A DNA stretch of 64,000 nt from positions 1 through 64,000 of the forward strand of contig NZ_JAHLQH010000050.1 in the NCBI RefSeq assembly GCF_018918325.1, in the 5' to 3' direction. Shown here piece by piece: positions 10,541-19,800 of the stretch. Every line of letters starts with the position of its first letter. Within the stretch, counting starts at the first letter, position 1. The translations under genes and the position numbers were made by a program. The notes beneath the pieces are model-generated. The model ran no database searches. It worked only from the letters and a program-made list of their open reading frames with translations, and was not told the DNA's origin. This stretch comes from Clostridium sp. MSJ-8. GTDB lineage: Bacteria > Bacillota > Clostridia > Clostridiales > Clostridiaceae.

Positions 10541-11419
10541 TTATATATTTATTTTATTTTCCCTTGCATTATAGAACAAATATTGTTGAGCATATCCTGC
10601 ATATTTTCCAAACTTATCTCTTGCAAATATTCTTATCTTATTAAGTGAACCATCCTCAGCACCATAGAAATGTATCATTGCCCTCTTAACCCAAACATCT
10701 ACCGGAAATGCTGATGTCTTCTTCATAGAGAAAAACATAATACAATCTGATACTTTTGCTCCTACTCCCTTAAATTCTTGAAGTGCTATATGACACTCAT
10801 CATCAGGTAATGATGCTATATAATCTAATTTATCAGGATATAAATTAACCCTTGTTATGGTATCAACAAGATATTTACTTCTAAACGAAGCTCCTGTTTC
10901 TCTAAGTTCATCTTCAGTAACATCCTTCATTTGCAATGGAGTAGGAAATGCATAATAGGTTTCTCCTTTGTATATTATTTTATCTCCCCACCCTGAAGCT
11001 ATCTTCTCTATAGTTCTCTTAATAGATGGTATATTATTTCTAGCAGATATGATAAAACTTAATAATATCTCAAATCGCTCTTGGTTTAAGTTTCTTATTC
11101 CATATCCATACTCTATACTATCCCTAAGAATAGGATCTTTTATTAATTCTTCCTTAATAACATCATAATCTGTATTCAGATCAAAATAGTCACACCAAAT
11201 AGATTTAAATTCTTGTTCATTAGTGTTATATAAGGTTACTGTATCTCCTTCCTGCATAACTTCTAATACTTTCCTATAAGCAACTATTATATAATTAACA
11301 TCAGATATTTTCTTCCATCTAAAACACTGACCACATTCTAATATTTGTTTTATGTCAAAATTCTTAACTCCTTCTATAATAACCTTATTATCACAAAATT
11401 CTACATTATTATAATCCAT
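10541..11419 (-). CDS. 8-oxoguanine DNA glycosylase/AP lyase (OGG type)
   Basis: This 292-residue repair enzyme would remove oxidised guanine from DNA. The N-terminal half contains the OGG domain (FDIKQILECGQCFRWKK). The C-terminal half has the helix-hairpin-helix FKGVGAKVSDCI, with the lysine that attacks the sugar, and the GPD loop as FPVDVWVKRAM, with the conserved Asp. The order matches clostridial OGG homologues. I choose the ATG at 11419, which has GGAGA 6-7 nt upstream, over earlier in-frame ATGs that lack a ribosome site. It stands alone between the hydrogenase and nfn genes. Confidence 0.85.
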   Translation of the reverse strand: MDYNNVEFCDNKVIIEGVKNFDIKQILECGQCFRWKKISDVNYIIVAYRKVLEVMQEGDTVTLYNTNEQEFKSIWCDYFDLNTDYDVIKEELIKDPILRDSIEYGYGIRNLNQERFEILLSFIISARNNIPSIKRTIEKIASGWGDKIIYKGETYYAFPTPLQMKDVTEDELRETGASFRSKYLVDTITRVNLYPDKLDYIASLPDDECHIALQEFKGVGAKVSDCIMFFSMKKTSAFPVDVWVKRAMIHFYGAEDGSLNKIRIFARDKFGKYAGYAQQYLFYNARENKINI

Positions 11420-11541
11420 AATGTCTCCTCTCATTTTCTTTTGCATATTTATATTTAATATATCATACCTTGACACATTCTACATTTATTTTGTACAATT
11501 ATCAACATTTTATCCATACACATTTTAATATATTTCTTAAC

Positions 11542-11571
11542 AAAAAAGTACCTAGATCTATTTCTAGGTAC
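11542..11571 (-). terminator. Terminator after nfnB
   Basis: GTACCTAGA (11571-11563 on the minus strand) pairs with TCTAGGTAC (11556-11548) around a 6-nt loop and is followed by TTTTTTG. Confidence 0.88.
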
Positions 11572-11596
11572 CTTTAAACTGCTTAACTAATTATTC

Positions 11597-12982
11597 TTAT
11601 TTGTTGCTTAAATATTCATGTATACCAGCTGCAGCTTTCTTACCAGCTCCCATTGCTAGGATTACTGTAGCAGCTCCTGTTACAGCATCTCCACCAGCAA
11701 ATACTCCTTCTCTAGAAGTTAATCCAGTTTCTTCTGATGCTATTATACATTTTCTATTATTAATATCTAATCCCTTAGTTGTTGAATGTATTAATGGATT
11801 TGGTGATGTACCAAGTGACATTATTACAGTATCAACATCTAAAACAAATTCTGAACCTTCTACTTCAATAGGTTTTCTTCTACCTGATGCATCTGGTTCA
11901 CCTAATTCCATCTTAACGCATTTCATTCCTGAAACCCATCCCTTATCATCTTGAAGAATTTCAGTTGGATTAGTTAATACATCAAATATTATTCCTTCTT
12001 CTTTTGCATGATGTACTTCTTCTGCTCTTGCTGGAAGCTCTGCTTCACCTCTTCTATAAACTATATGCACTTCTGCACCTAATCTTAAAGCTGTTCTAGC
12101 AGCATCCATTGCAACGTTTCCTCCACCAACTACAGCAACTTTTTTACCTTCTCTAATTGGTGTAGCATAATCATCCTTAAATGCTTTCATTAAGTTGTTT
12201 CTAGTTAAGAATTCATTTGCTGAGAATACTCCATTTGCACTTTCTCCTGGAATTCCCATAAATCTTGGAAGACCAGCACCAGAACCTATGAATACAGCTT
12301 GGAATCCTTCATCATCAAATAATTCATCTATTGTTATAGTTCTTCCTATAATTACATTTGTTTCTATTTTAACGCCTAATTTCTTAAGGTTTTCTACTTC
12401 ACTCTTAACAACTTTTTCCTTTGGTAATCTAAATTCTGGAATACCATAAACTAAAACTCCACCAGCTTCATGTAATGCTTCAAAAACTGTAACATCATAT
12501 CCAAGCTTTGCCAAGTCACCAGCACATGCAATACCTGCAGGACCACTACCTATAACAGCAACTTTCTTGCCATTCTTTGGTGCAGTTTCTGATAAGTCAA
12601 CTTTGTTTTCTCTAGCCCAATCTGCTACAAATCTTTCCAACTTACCTATAGCTATTGCTTCACCTTTTATTCCTAATACACATTGTCCTTCACATTGATT
12701 TTCTTGAGGACATACTCTACCACAAACAGCTGGTAGTGCTGAAGATTTTGATATAATCTTTGCAGCTTCAGCAAAATTACCTTCTTTTACTTGTGCTATA
12801 AAATCAGGAATAGATATACTTACTGGACATTTTGATACGCATCTAGGATTTTTACAATTTAAACATCTTGAAGCTTCTGCTTTAGCTTCTTCTTCATTAT
12901 ATCCTAAACATACTTCTTCAAAATTAGTAGCTCTTACCTTTGGAGCTTGTTCACGTACTGGAATTCTCTTCATTCTATCCAT
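11597..12982 (-). CDS. nfnB: NADH-dependent ferredoxin:NADP+ oxidoreductase, NfnB subunit
   Basis: This 461-residue protein is of the glutamate synthase small-subunit family. Residues ~35-95 carry the cysteine motifs for two 4Fe-4S clusters (CLNCKNPRCVSKCPV and CGRVCPQENQCEGQC). Then follow an FAD-binding GSGPAGIACAG and an NAD(P)-binding GGGNVAMDAARTA. With NfnA directly upstream, it should form the electron-bifurcating Nfn complex, which exchanges electrons between NADH, reduced ferredoxin and NADPH. Its ATG shares the last base of the nfnA stop (TAATG), so the two are translationally coupled. Without NfnA, a glutamate synthase beta subunit would be the alternative. Confidence 0.9.
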   Translation of the reverse strand: MDRMKRIPVREQAPKVRATNFEEVCLGYNEEEAKAEASRCLNCKNPRCVSKCPVSISIPDFIAQVKEGNFAEAAKIISKSSALPAVCGRVCPQENQCEGQCVLGIKGEAIAIGKLERFVADWARENKVDLSETAPKNGKKVAVIGSGPAGIACAGDLAKLGYDVTVFEALHEAGGVLVYGIPEFRLPKEKVVKSEVENLKKLGVKIETNVIIGRTITIDELFDDEGFQAVFIGSGAGLPRFMGIPGESANGVFSANEFLTRNNLMKAFKDDYATPIREGKKVAVVGGGNVAMDAARTALRLGAEVHIVYRRGEAELPARAEEVHHAKEEGIIFDVLTNPTEILQDDKGWVSGMKCVKMELGEPDASGRRKPIEVEGSEFVLDVDTVIMSLGTSPNPLIHSTTKGLDINNRKCIIASEETGLTSREGVFAGGDAVTGAATVILAMGAGKKAAAGIHEYLSNK

Positions 12983-13872
12983 TATTTGTCACCTCCGCAA
13001 TGTCCGCATCCACCATGATGTGTGTCGCCTTCTTCTAATTTAAGCTTAGCTCTTCCTTCTTCAGTCTTATACATAGTTTGTCTTATCATTGCTTGGTTAA
13101 AATCTACTTTGTGTCCATCGAATTCAGGTCCATCAACACAAGCGAACTTCACTTCATCTCCAACAGTAACTCTACATGCACCACACATACCTGTACCGTC
13201 TACCATTATTGGATTTAAACTAACAATAGTAGGTATATTTAATTCCTTAGTAAGTAAACATACAAACTTCATCATTATCATCGGTCCAATAGCTACTACT
13301 AAATCATATTTTTTTCCTTCTTTTTCTACAAGATCTCTTAGCTTGTCTGTAACTAATCCCTTGTATCCAGATGATCCATCATCAGTTGCTAAATAATAAT
13401 TTGCAGCAACTTCTTTCATTTCATCTTTTAATATTGCAATGTTTTCACTTCTTGCCCCAACAATAACATCTGCCTTTGCATCTTTTGATGCTAACCATTT
13501 TACTTGTGGATATACTGGTGCAGCACCAACTCCACCTGCTACAAATAAAATATTCTTCTTCTTTAAGTCTTCATCTGATTCATGAACTAATTCTGAAGGT
13601 TGACCTAATGGACCAACAAAATCTTCAAAATAATCTCCTTCTTGTAAATCAGCCATTAATGTTGTAGATGCTCCTACTGTTTGGAAAACAATAGTTACAG
13701 TTCCCTTTTCAGCATCATAATCACATATTGTTAAAGGAATTCTTTCTCCTTTATCGTCTGTCTTTACTATTACGAATTGACCTGGATGAGCTGACTTAGC
13801 AACTCTAGGTGCTTCTACGTCCATTAAGTAAATATTATCAGACAATATTTTCTTCTTAGTAATTTTATACAC
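12982..13872 (-). CDS. nfnA: NADH-dependent ferredoxin:NADP+ oxidoreductase, NfnA subunit
   Basis: This 296-residue flavoprotein belongs to the ferredoxin reductase/PyrK type. It has the FAD-binding GQFVIVKTD and RIPLTICD segments, an NAD-binding GGVGAAPVYPQ, and a C-terminal 2Fe-2S motif GTGMCGACRVTVGD..FACVDGPEFDG. It ends in an extra Cys/His tail, HHGGCGHCGGDK. It pairs with NfnB to bifurcate electrons. I place the start at the GTG at 13872, 6 nt after GGGGGA. A TTG 15 nt upstream would begin inside that ribosome site. A good promoter lies about 55 nt upstream. Confidence 0.88.
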   Translation of the reverse strand: MYKITKKKILSDNIYLMDVEAPRVAKSAHPGQFVIVKTDDKGERIPLTICDYDAEKGTVTIVFQTVGASTTLMADLQEGDYFEDFVGPLGQPSELVHESDEDLKKKNILFVAGGVGAAPVYPQVKWLASKDAKADVIVGARSENIAILKDEMKEVAANYYLATDDGSSGYKGLVTDKLRDLVEKEGKKYDLVVAIGPMIMMKFVCLLTKELNIPTIVSLNPIMVDGTGMCGACRVTVGDEVKFACVDGPEFDGHKVDFNQAMIRQTMYKTEEGRAKLKLEEGDTHHGGCGHCGGDK

Positions 13873-13925
13873 TTTGCTTCCCCCCAATTAATTGATATTA
13901 ATTAATTTTAATTAACATACTTTTT

Positions 13926-13955
13926 ATTATACAATACAATATATAATGTTGACAA
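13926..13955 (-). promoter_or_regulatory. Promoter of nfnAB
   Basis: On the minus strand TTGTCA (13955-13950) precedes TATAAT (13931-13926) with 18 nt between. I see no Rex box here, unlike at crt and the hydrogenase. Confidence 0.6.
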
Positions 13956-13987
13956 ATCATTTTATATCAATATCATTGTTATTATGC

Positions 13988-14024
13988 TAAAAAAGAACCT
14001 TTCAAAAAATAATTTTTTGAAAGG
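13988..14024 (-). terminator. Terminator of the butyryl-CoA operon
   Basis: A near-perfect palindrome (13998-14024; arms CCTTTCAAAAAAT and ATTTTTTGAAAGG) is followed on the minus strand by TTCTTTTTT. It lies just beyond hbd. Confidence 0.9.
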
Positions 14025-14045
14025 CTCAAAATTACAAGTTAATTT

Positions 14046-14894
14046 CTATTTAGAATAATCGTAGAATCCTTTTCCAGTCTTTCTTCCTAACCATCCAGCT
14101 CTAACATATTTTCTTAATAGTGTACAACATCTATACTTGTTATCACCTGTTTCATTGTATAATACATCCATTATAGCAACAACGATGTCTAATCCAACTA
14201 AATCTCCTAATGCTAAAGGTCCCATTGGGTGATTAGCACCTAACATCATAGCATTGTCGATATCTTGAGCAGTTGCTACACCTTCTTGAAGGATACAAGC
14301 AGCTTCATTAATCATTGGAATTAATATTCTATTAACAACAAATCCTGGAGCTTCAGCAACTTCTACTGGAGTTTTTCCGATTTGTTCTGACATAGCTTTT
14401 ACAGCATCAAAAGTTTCTTGAGAAGTAGCAGCTCCTCTTATAACTTCTACTAGTTTCATAACTGGTGCTGGGTTAAAGAAGTGCATTCCTATAACCTTAT
14501 CAGCTCTCTTTGTAGCTGAAGCAACTTCTGTTATTGATAATGAAGAAGTATTTGAAGCTAAGATAGTATCTGGTTTACAGATTGTATCTAATTCAGCAAA
14601 TATTTCTTTCTTTATTTTCATGTTTTCTACTGCAGCTTCTACAACTAAGTCACAGTCAGCAGCTAATTGCATATCAGTAGTTCCTGATATTCTTGAAAGT
14701 ATAGCGTCTTTATCTTCTTCGCTCATCTTTCCTCTTGCAACTCTTTTTTCTAATCCTTTTTGAATTCCAGAGATTCCTCTTTGTACGAATTCATCTTTGA
14801 TATCTCTAACTATAACATCATTTCCAGCTTGTGCGAATGCTTGAACTATTCCAGCACCCATTGTTCCAGCTCCAAGTACGAATACTTTTGCCAT
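14046..14894 (-). CDS. hbd: 3-hydroxybutyryl-CoA dehydrogenase
   Basis: This 282-residue enzyme reduces acetoacetyl-CoA to 3-hydroxybutyryl-CoA with NAD(P)H. It has an N-terminal Rossmann motif [11 protein letters not shown], the catalytic His/Glu region [15 protein letters not shown], and the C-terminal helical domain with [16 protein letters not shown]. The start is the ATG at 14894, giving the length usual for clostridial Hbd; a GTG four codons upstream overlaps the ribosome site AAGGTGG. It is the last gene of crt-bcd-etfB-etfA-hbd and lies before a strong terminator. Confidence 0.97.
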   Translation of the reverse strand: MAKVFVLGAGTMGAGIVQAFAQAGNDVIVRDIKDEFVQRGISGIQKGLEKRVARGKMSEEDKDAILSRISGTTDMQLAADCDLVVEAAVENMKIKKEIFAELDTICKPDTILASNTSSLSITEVASATKRADKVIGMHFFNPAPVMKLVEVIRGAATSQETFDAVKAMSEQIGKTPVEVAEAPGFVVNRILIPMINEAACILQEGVATAQDIDNAMMLGANHPMGPLALGDLVGLDIVVAIMDVLYNETGDNKYRCCTLLRKYVRAGWLGRKTGKGFYDYSK

Positions 14895-15005
14895 TAAAAA
14901 TCCCACCTTTTATTATTTTTAATTTATAAAATTATAGAAAAAATCAGGTTTCAACATAGTATACAATATTATATTGAAACACTGATTAATTAAGTCAATC
15001 TACTA

Positions 15006-16013
15006 TTATTCAGCAGTAACCATTGCTTTAGCTTGTGCTATTAATTCAGGTACAACTTTCTTTAAGTCACCTACTATACCGTAATCAGCAACTTTCATGA
15101 TTGGAGCTGTTTCATCTTTGTTAACAGCTATTATCATATCTGAATCTTGCATACCAGCTACGTGTTGAATAGCTCCTGATATACCAACAGCTATATAGAT
15201 AGATGGTTTAACAGTTTTACCAGTTTGTCCAACTTGGTAAGCATTTTCTATCCATCCTTTTTCTACAGCAGCTCTTGAACCAGCTACAACTCCGCCTAAA
15301 ACGTCAGCTAATTCTTGTAATAGAGCAAAGTTTTCTTTAGATCCAACTCCTCTACCACCTGCAACTATTATTTTAGCTTCTGATATATCTATGATATCTT
15401 TTTTAGTTTTTACAGTTTCAACAACTTTAGTTCTTACATCACTATCAGCTAATTGAACTGCTACTTTTTCTATATTACATTTAGATGCATCTGTATCAAC
15501 TGCAGCAAATACTCCTGGTCTTACTGTAGCCATTTGTGGTCTATGAGCTGGACAAGCTATTGTTGCCATTAAGTTACCACCAAATGCTGGTCTAGTAGCT
15601 AATAAATCTCCTGATTCTACTTCAACATCGATTGATGTACAGTCAGCAGTTAAACCAGTTGATAATCTAGCAGCAACTCTTGGTCCTAAATCTCTACCAA
15701 TGAAAGTAGCTCCTATAAATAATATTCCTGGTTTCTTTTCATTTGCTAAATCGCAAATAACTTTTGCATATGCATCAGTTGTATAGTGCTCTAAGTTCTT
15801 ATCTTCAGCAACTAATACTTCATCTGCTCCGTGAGCAGCTAATTTATCTGCTAATCCTGCAACATTATTACCTAATAATAAAGCAGTTAATTTTACTCCT
15901 AATTTATCAGCAACTTTTCTACCTTCTCCAAGTAGTTCTAAAGATACTTTTTGTAATTCGCCTTCTCTTTGTTCAGCAAAAACCCAAACGCCTTTGTAAT
16001 CTGCTATATTCAT
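15006..16013 (-). CDS. etfA: Electron transfer flavoprotein alpha subunit
   Basis: This 335-residue subunit pairs with EtfB to carry electrons for butyryl-CoA dehydrogenase. The C-terminal FAD-binding half contains IIVAGGRGVGSKENF and the conserved VGQTGKTVKPSIYIAVGISGAIQH segment. Gene position immediately after etfB and before hbd marks it as part of the bifurcating Bcd-EtfAB complex, which couples crotonyl-CoA reduction by NADH to ferredoxin reduction. A GGAGG ribosome site stands before the ATG at 16013. Confidence 0.97.
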   Translation of the reverse strand: MNIADYKGVWVFAEQREGELQKVSLELLGEGRKVADKLGVKLTALLLGNNVAGLADKLAAHGADEVLVAEDKNLEHYTTDAYAKVICDLANEKKPGILFIGATFIGRDLGPRVAARLSTGLTADCTSIDVEVESGDLLATRPAFGGNLMATIACPAHRPQMATVRPGVFAAVDTDASKCNIEKVAVQLADSDVRTKVVETVKTKKDIIDISEAKIIVAGGRGVGSKENFALLQELADVLGGVVAGSRAAVEKGWIENAYQVGQTGKTVKPSIYIAVGISGAIQHVAGMQDSDMIIAVNKDETAPIMKVADYGIVGDLKKVVPELIAQAKAMVTAE

Positions 16014-16034
16014 TCTTATAAACCTCCTATTATC

Positions 16035-16814
16035 TTAGATGTAGTGTTTCTCTTTTAATTTTCCTAAAACGTAAGCTACTGATTCTTTAGCTCCTTCTTT
16101 AACTAATTCGCCAGCACCTTTAACTTCTTTAGTCATTGATTTCTTAACCTTTGTAGGAGATCCCTTAAGACCTAATTCTTCTACTGGTACATCTATATCA
16201 GCTGCACTCATAACTTTGATTTGATCATCGCTAGTTGCGAATATTCTTGGAACGCTCATATATCTTGGTGCGTTTAATTCTTCGATTGCAGTTAATAGAC
16301 ATGGAGTCTTAACTTCTACTACTTGATGTCCATCTTCTAATGCTCTGTTAACAGTTAATGTATCTCCATCAACTTTTACATTTTGAACATATGTTACTTG
16401 AGGAATTCCTAAATGTTCTGCTATTTCTGGTCCAACTTGTGCAGTATCTCCATCGATAGCTTGTCTTCCTGCAAATACTAAATCATAATCTAATGTAGCT
16501 ATAACTCCTGCTAAAGCTTTTGAAGTTGCTAATGTATCAGCTCCTCCTAATGCTCTATCTGTTAATAATATAGCTTCATCAGCACCCATACATAATCCTT
16601 CAGTTAAAACAGCTTTAGCCATTGGTAATCCCATTGTGATTACTGTTACTTTTCCGCCTACTTGTTCTTTTAATTGAAGTGCACCTTCTAATGCGTGCTT
16701 ATCTTCTGGGTTCATTATTGATGGAACACCATCTCTTATTAGAGTACCAGTTTTAGGGTCTATTTTTACAGCTGTTGTATCTGGAACTTGTTTTACACAA
16801 ACTACTATATTCAT
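16035..16814 (-). CDS. etfB: Electron transfer flavoprotein beta subunit
   Basis: This 259-residue protein begins MNIVVCVKQVPDTTAVKID. It contains the family signature with FAGRQAIDGDTAQVGPEIAE and the C-terminal arm that embraces EtfA. In the bifurcating Bcd complex EtfB carries the FAD at which NADH electrons split. It lies between bcd and etfA with short gaps and good ribosome sites, so it is clearly in the same operon. Confidence 0.97.
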   Translation of the reverse strand: MNIVVCVKQVPDTTAVKIDPKTGTLIRDGVPSIMNPEDKHALEGALQLKEQVGGKVTVITMGLPMAKAVLTEGLCMGADEAILLTDRALGGADTLATSKALAGVIATLDYDLVFAGRQAIDGDTAQVGPEIAEHLGIPQVTYVQNVKVDGDTLTVNRALEDGHQVVEVKTPCLLTAIEELNAPRYMSVPRIFATSDDQIKVMSAADIDVPVEELGLKGSPTKVKKSMTKEVKGAGELVKEGAKESVAYVLGKLKEKHYI

Positions 16815-16827
16815 CTATAAAGTCCTC

Positions 16828-17973
16828 CTATCTTAAAATGCTTCCTGCGATAACCATCTTTTGAACTTCTGAAGTTCCTTCGTAGATTTCAGTTATCTTA
16901 GCATCTCTCATCATTCTTTCCATTGGATATTCTTTAGTGTATCCATATCCACCGAAGATTTGTACTGCCTTAGTTGTTACTTCCATAGCAACTTCTGCAG
17001 CAAATAACTTAGCTCTAGCAGCATCTACTGAGTATGGCTTACCAGCTTGTTTTAAACATGCAGCTTTGTATACTAAATGTTTAGCAGCTTGGATCTTAAC
17101 GTCCATTTCAGCAATGTACCATTGTAATCCTTGGAATGCAGATAATGGTCTACCGAATTGTTTTCTTTCTTTCATATATTGAACACATTCATCGAATGCA
17201 CCTTCAGCAATACCTAAAGCTTGAGCAGCTATACCTATTCTTCCTCCATCTAGAGTCTTCATAGCTATTGGGAATCCTTTTCCTAATTTTCCAATTAAGT
17301 TTTCCTTAGGAACTACGCAATCTTCCATTATTAATTCAGTTGTTGAAGATGCTCTAATACCCATCTTGTTTTCTAAGTTTCCTACTGAGAATCCAGGGAA
17401 TGATTTTTCTACTATAAATGCAGATATTCCTCTAGTTCCTTGGCTCTTATCAGTCATAGCAAATATTATGAAAGTATCAGCAACTCCACCATTTGTTATG
17501 AATATCTTTGAACCATTTAAGATGTAGTTTTCTCCACTTTCATCTAATACTGCAGTTGTTTGTTGTCCAGCTGCATCTGTACCAGCACCTGGTTCAGTTA
17601 AACCGAAAGCACCGATTTTCTTTCCTGTAGCTAAATCTGGAAGATATTTTTCTTTTTGTGCTGGAGTACCATGTTCATTGATTACTGAAGCACATAATGA
17701 TGTATGAGCTGAAAGGATAACTCCTGTAGTAGCACATACCTTTGATAATTCTTCAACTGAGATTATGTATGATAACACATCTCCGTTAGATCCGCCATAT
17801 TCAGATGAGAAAGGTATTCCCATCATACCTAGCTTAGCCATTTTTTCTACTGTTTCCATTGGAAATCTTTCTGTCTCGTCGATTTCAGCAGCAAGAGGTT
17901 TAACTTCATTTACTGCGAATTCTCTAACCATTTGTTGTACTAATTGTTGTTCTCTAGTTAATTCGAAATTCAT
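16828..17973 (-). CDS. bcd: Butyryl-CoA dehydrogenase
   Basis: This 381-residue flavin enzyme of the acyl-CoA dehydrogenase family reduces crotonyl-CoA to butyryl-CoA. It carries the signatures GAFGLTEPGAGTDA and QIFGGYGYTKEYPMERMMRDAKITEIYEGT, the latter with the catalytic Glu, and ends with MVIAGSILR. It works with EtfAB, encoded next, and is therefore expected to bifurcate electrons to ferredoxin. It follows crt directly in the operon. Confidence 0.97.
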   Translation of the reverse strand: MNFELTREQQLVQQMVREFAVNEVKPLAAEIDETERFPMETVEKMAKLGMMGIPFSSEYGGSNGDVLSYIISVEELSKVCATTGVILSAHTSLCASVINEHGTPAQKEKYLPDLATGKKIGAFGLTEPGAGTDAAGQQTTAVLDESGENYILNGSKIFITNGGVADTFIIFAMTDKSQGTRGISAFIVEKSFPGFSVGNLENKMGIRASSTTELIMEDCVVPKENLIGKLGKGFPIAMKTLDGGRIGIAAQALGIAEGAFDECVQYMKERKQFGRPLSAFQGLQWYIAEMDVKIQAAKHLVYKAACLKQAGKPYSVDAARAKLFAAEVAMEVTTKAVQIFGGYGYTKEYPMERMMRDAKITEIYEGTSEVQKMVIAGSILR

Positions 17974-18008
17974 TAATTATTTCCCTCCTTAATATATTAA
18001 AAACAATT

Positions 18009-18794
18009 TTATTTGTTTTGGAAGTTCTTTTCTTTTCTTCTTTCTAAGAATGCTGTCATTCCTTCTGTTTGATCTTCAGTTGCAAAGCATTTACCGAAGT
18101 CTTCAGCTTCTATCATGATAGCTTCATCTATACTTACTTGCATTCCTCTATCAATTGCATCTTTACATAGTCTAACTGCTACTGGAGCATTAGCTATTAT
18201 CTTTGATGCCATCTTCTTAGCTTCATCCATTAAGTCTTCTAAAGGAACTACTTTGTTAACTAATCCAATTCTATAAGCTTCATCAGCTTTTATATTTTGA
18301 GCTGTGTAGATCATTTCTTTAGCTTTTCCTAGACCAACTATTCTAGCTAATCTTTGAGTTCCACCAAATCCTGGTGTAATTCCTAAACCTACTTCTGGTT
18401 GTCCAAATACTGCTTTATCTGATGCAATTCTTATGTCACATGCCATTGAAATCTCGCATCCTCCACCTAGAGCAAATCCCGAAACAGCTGCTATAACTGG
18501 TTTGTTTAATGTTTCTATTCTTCTGAATACTTTATTACCTAAAGTACCAAATTCTTTTCCTTGTTCTTCATTTAGATCTTTCATTTCTGAAATATCTGCT
18601 CCTGCAACAAAGGATTTTTCACCAGCACCAGTTAAAATTACTGCATAAATGTTATTGTCTTTCTCTAAATCATCAACTACTGCATTTAAGTCTTTTAATG
18701 TTTCTGAATTAAGTGCATTTAATGCTTTAGGTCTGTTAATAGTGACAATAGCTAAATGACCTTCTTTTTCAAGAATTACATTCTTTAATTCCAT
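18009..18794 (-). CDS. crt: 3-hydroxybutyryl-CoA dehydratase (crotonase)
   Basis: This 261-residue enoyl-CoA hydratase converts 3-hydroxybutyryl-CoA to crotonyl-CoA. The fold signature is clear: ALNALNSETL, the oxyanion residues in AGADISEM and SGFALGGGCEISMACD, and the catalytic glutamates in GQPEVGLGITPGFGGTQRL. It is the first gene of the butyryl-CoA operon, with GGGGGA before its ATG and a Rex-box-like operator about 60 nt upstream. No thiolase gene accompanies the operon in this window. Confidence 0.96.
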   Translation of the reverse strand: MELKNVILEKEGHLAIVTINRPKALNALNSETLKDLNAVVDDLEKDNNIYAVILTGAGEKSFVAGADISEMKDLNEEQGKEFGTLGNKVFRRIETLNKPVIAAVSGFALGGGCEISMACDIRIASDKAVFGQPEVGLGITPGFGGTQRLARIVGLGKAKEMIYTAQNIKADEAYRIGLVNKVVPLEDLMDEAKKMASKIIANAPVAVRLCKDAIDRGMQVSIDEAIMIEAEDFGKCFATEDQTEGMTAFLERRKEKNFQNK

Positions 18795-18851
18795 TTAATT
18801 TCGTCCCCCTTTTCACATATAAGGTTTATTTTTTAGTAATGAATATGGTAT

Positions 18852-18869
18852 TTGTTAATAATATAACAA
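18852..18869 (-). promoter_or_regulatory. Rex operator before the crt operon
   Basis: TTGTTAATAATATAACAA matches the Rex consensus TTGTTAA-N4-TTAACAA at all but one specified position. A -10-like TATATT lies inside it on the minus strand. The rex gene is directly upstream, so redox control of butyrate formation is very likely. Confidence 0.8.
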
Positions 18870-18982
18870 AGACATATAAAAAAAATAAACTTTTACCATA
18901 ATTCATTCTATATATGATTATAATGCTTTATAGCACCTTTTGCAACACAAAATGAGATTTTCTGTTAATAGAAACACTTTTT

Positions 18983-19618
18983 TTATTCAGTTTTATCAGT
19001 GTGTAACAAATATATTAATGTCATTAAACTTTCACTTAAATGAACATTCTCTACTTTTACATTACTTGGAACATTTAAGTCTACAGGAGCAAAATTCCAT
19101 ATTGCTCTTATTCCATTCTCAACCATTTTATCACATACCTTTTGAGCATTTCCTCTAGGCACACATATAATAGCTATATCTGTTTCTGTTTCTTTAATAT
19201 GTTTATCCATCTCGCTAATTTTTCTTATAGGAACATCTTTTATAACTTTTCCTTCAAGTTCTTCATTAGAATCAAAGATTCCAGTTAAATTTATTCCCAA
19301 TCTATCAAAGCGATAATTTGCTATAGCTTGACCTATATTTCCAGCTCCCACTATAATTGTGTTATAAGTTGTATCTATTCCAAGTATAGTACTTATCTGA
19401 TAATATAAATCTCTTACATTATATCCATACCCCTGTTGTCCAAAATCCCCAAAACAATTTAAATCTTGTCTAATCTGAGATGCTGTAAAACCGATCTTCT
19501 CACCTAATTCTTTTGATGAAATTCTATCTACATCATTTTTCATCAATTCACTTAAATATCTATGATATTTAGGAAGTCTTTTAATTACAGCCATTGAGAT
19601 ATTTTTTTTCTTTTCCAT
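18983..19618 (-). CDS. rex: Redox-sensing transcriptional repressor Rex
   Basis: This 211-residue repressor senses the NADH/NAD+ ratio. Residues ~1-80 are the winged helix (ISMAVIKRLPKYHRYL, SSKELGEKIGFTASQIRQDLNCFGDFGQQGYGYNV). The rest is a Rossmann NAD(H)-binding domain with IIVGAGNIGQAIANY. It lies upstream of the crt operon that it is expected to control. The ATG at 19618 fits the family start but has no ribosome site close by. The only AGGAGG is at 19663-19658, separated from the ATG by a 13-bp hairpin. Confidence 0.95.
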   Translation of the reverse strand: MEKKKNISMAVIKRLPKYHRYLSELMKNDVDRISSKELGEKIGFTASQIRQDLNCFGDFGQQGYGYNVRDLYYQISTILGIDTTYNTIIVGAGNIGQAIANYRFDRLGINLTGIFDSNEELEGKVIKDVPIRKISEMDKHIKETETDIAIICVPRGNAQKVCDKMVENGIRAIWNFAPVDLNVPSNVKVENVHLSESLMTLIYLLHTDKTE

Positions 19619-19665
19619 AATGCTAGTTTCAAATCTTTAATATAGATTCGAGAACTACCTCCTTT
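19619..19665 (-). promoter_or_regulatory. Shine-Dalgarno separated from the rex start by a hairpin
   Basis: In the transcript AAAGGAGG (19665-19658) is followed by TAGTTCTCGAATCT (19657-19644), a 7-nt loop, and AGATTTGAAACTA (19636-19624), then GCATT and the ATG. The arms form 13 pairs with one G-U and one bulged C. Linear distance from AGGAGG to ATG is 39 nt; if the stem folds, only five unpaired bases separate the stem from the ATG. The fold would bring the ribosome site to normal distance. Sequence and pairing are seen directly; the translational role is inferred. Confidence 0.6.
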
Positions 19666-19800
19666 CATAAAATCATGAAAACAATCTATTATATATATTA
19701 CCACAATACTAATATATTGTTCCATTAGTTTTATCCAAAAAAGGAATAAAAATTAAAATAGTGACATACCAAAACCTCAAAACAAGTTTATGAACCTATC

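Noticed and set aside
15764-16021. A plus-strand frame opposite etfA
   Set aside because: Its Leu/Gln-rich translation is a shadow of AT-rich codons of the well-supported etfA gene; there is no ribosome site. The same applies to the other antisense frames opposite groEL, bcd, nfnB and copA.
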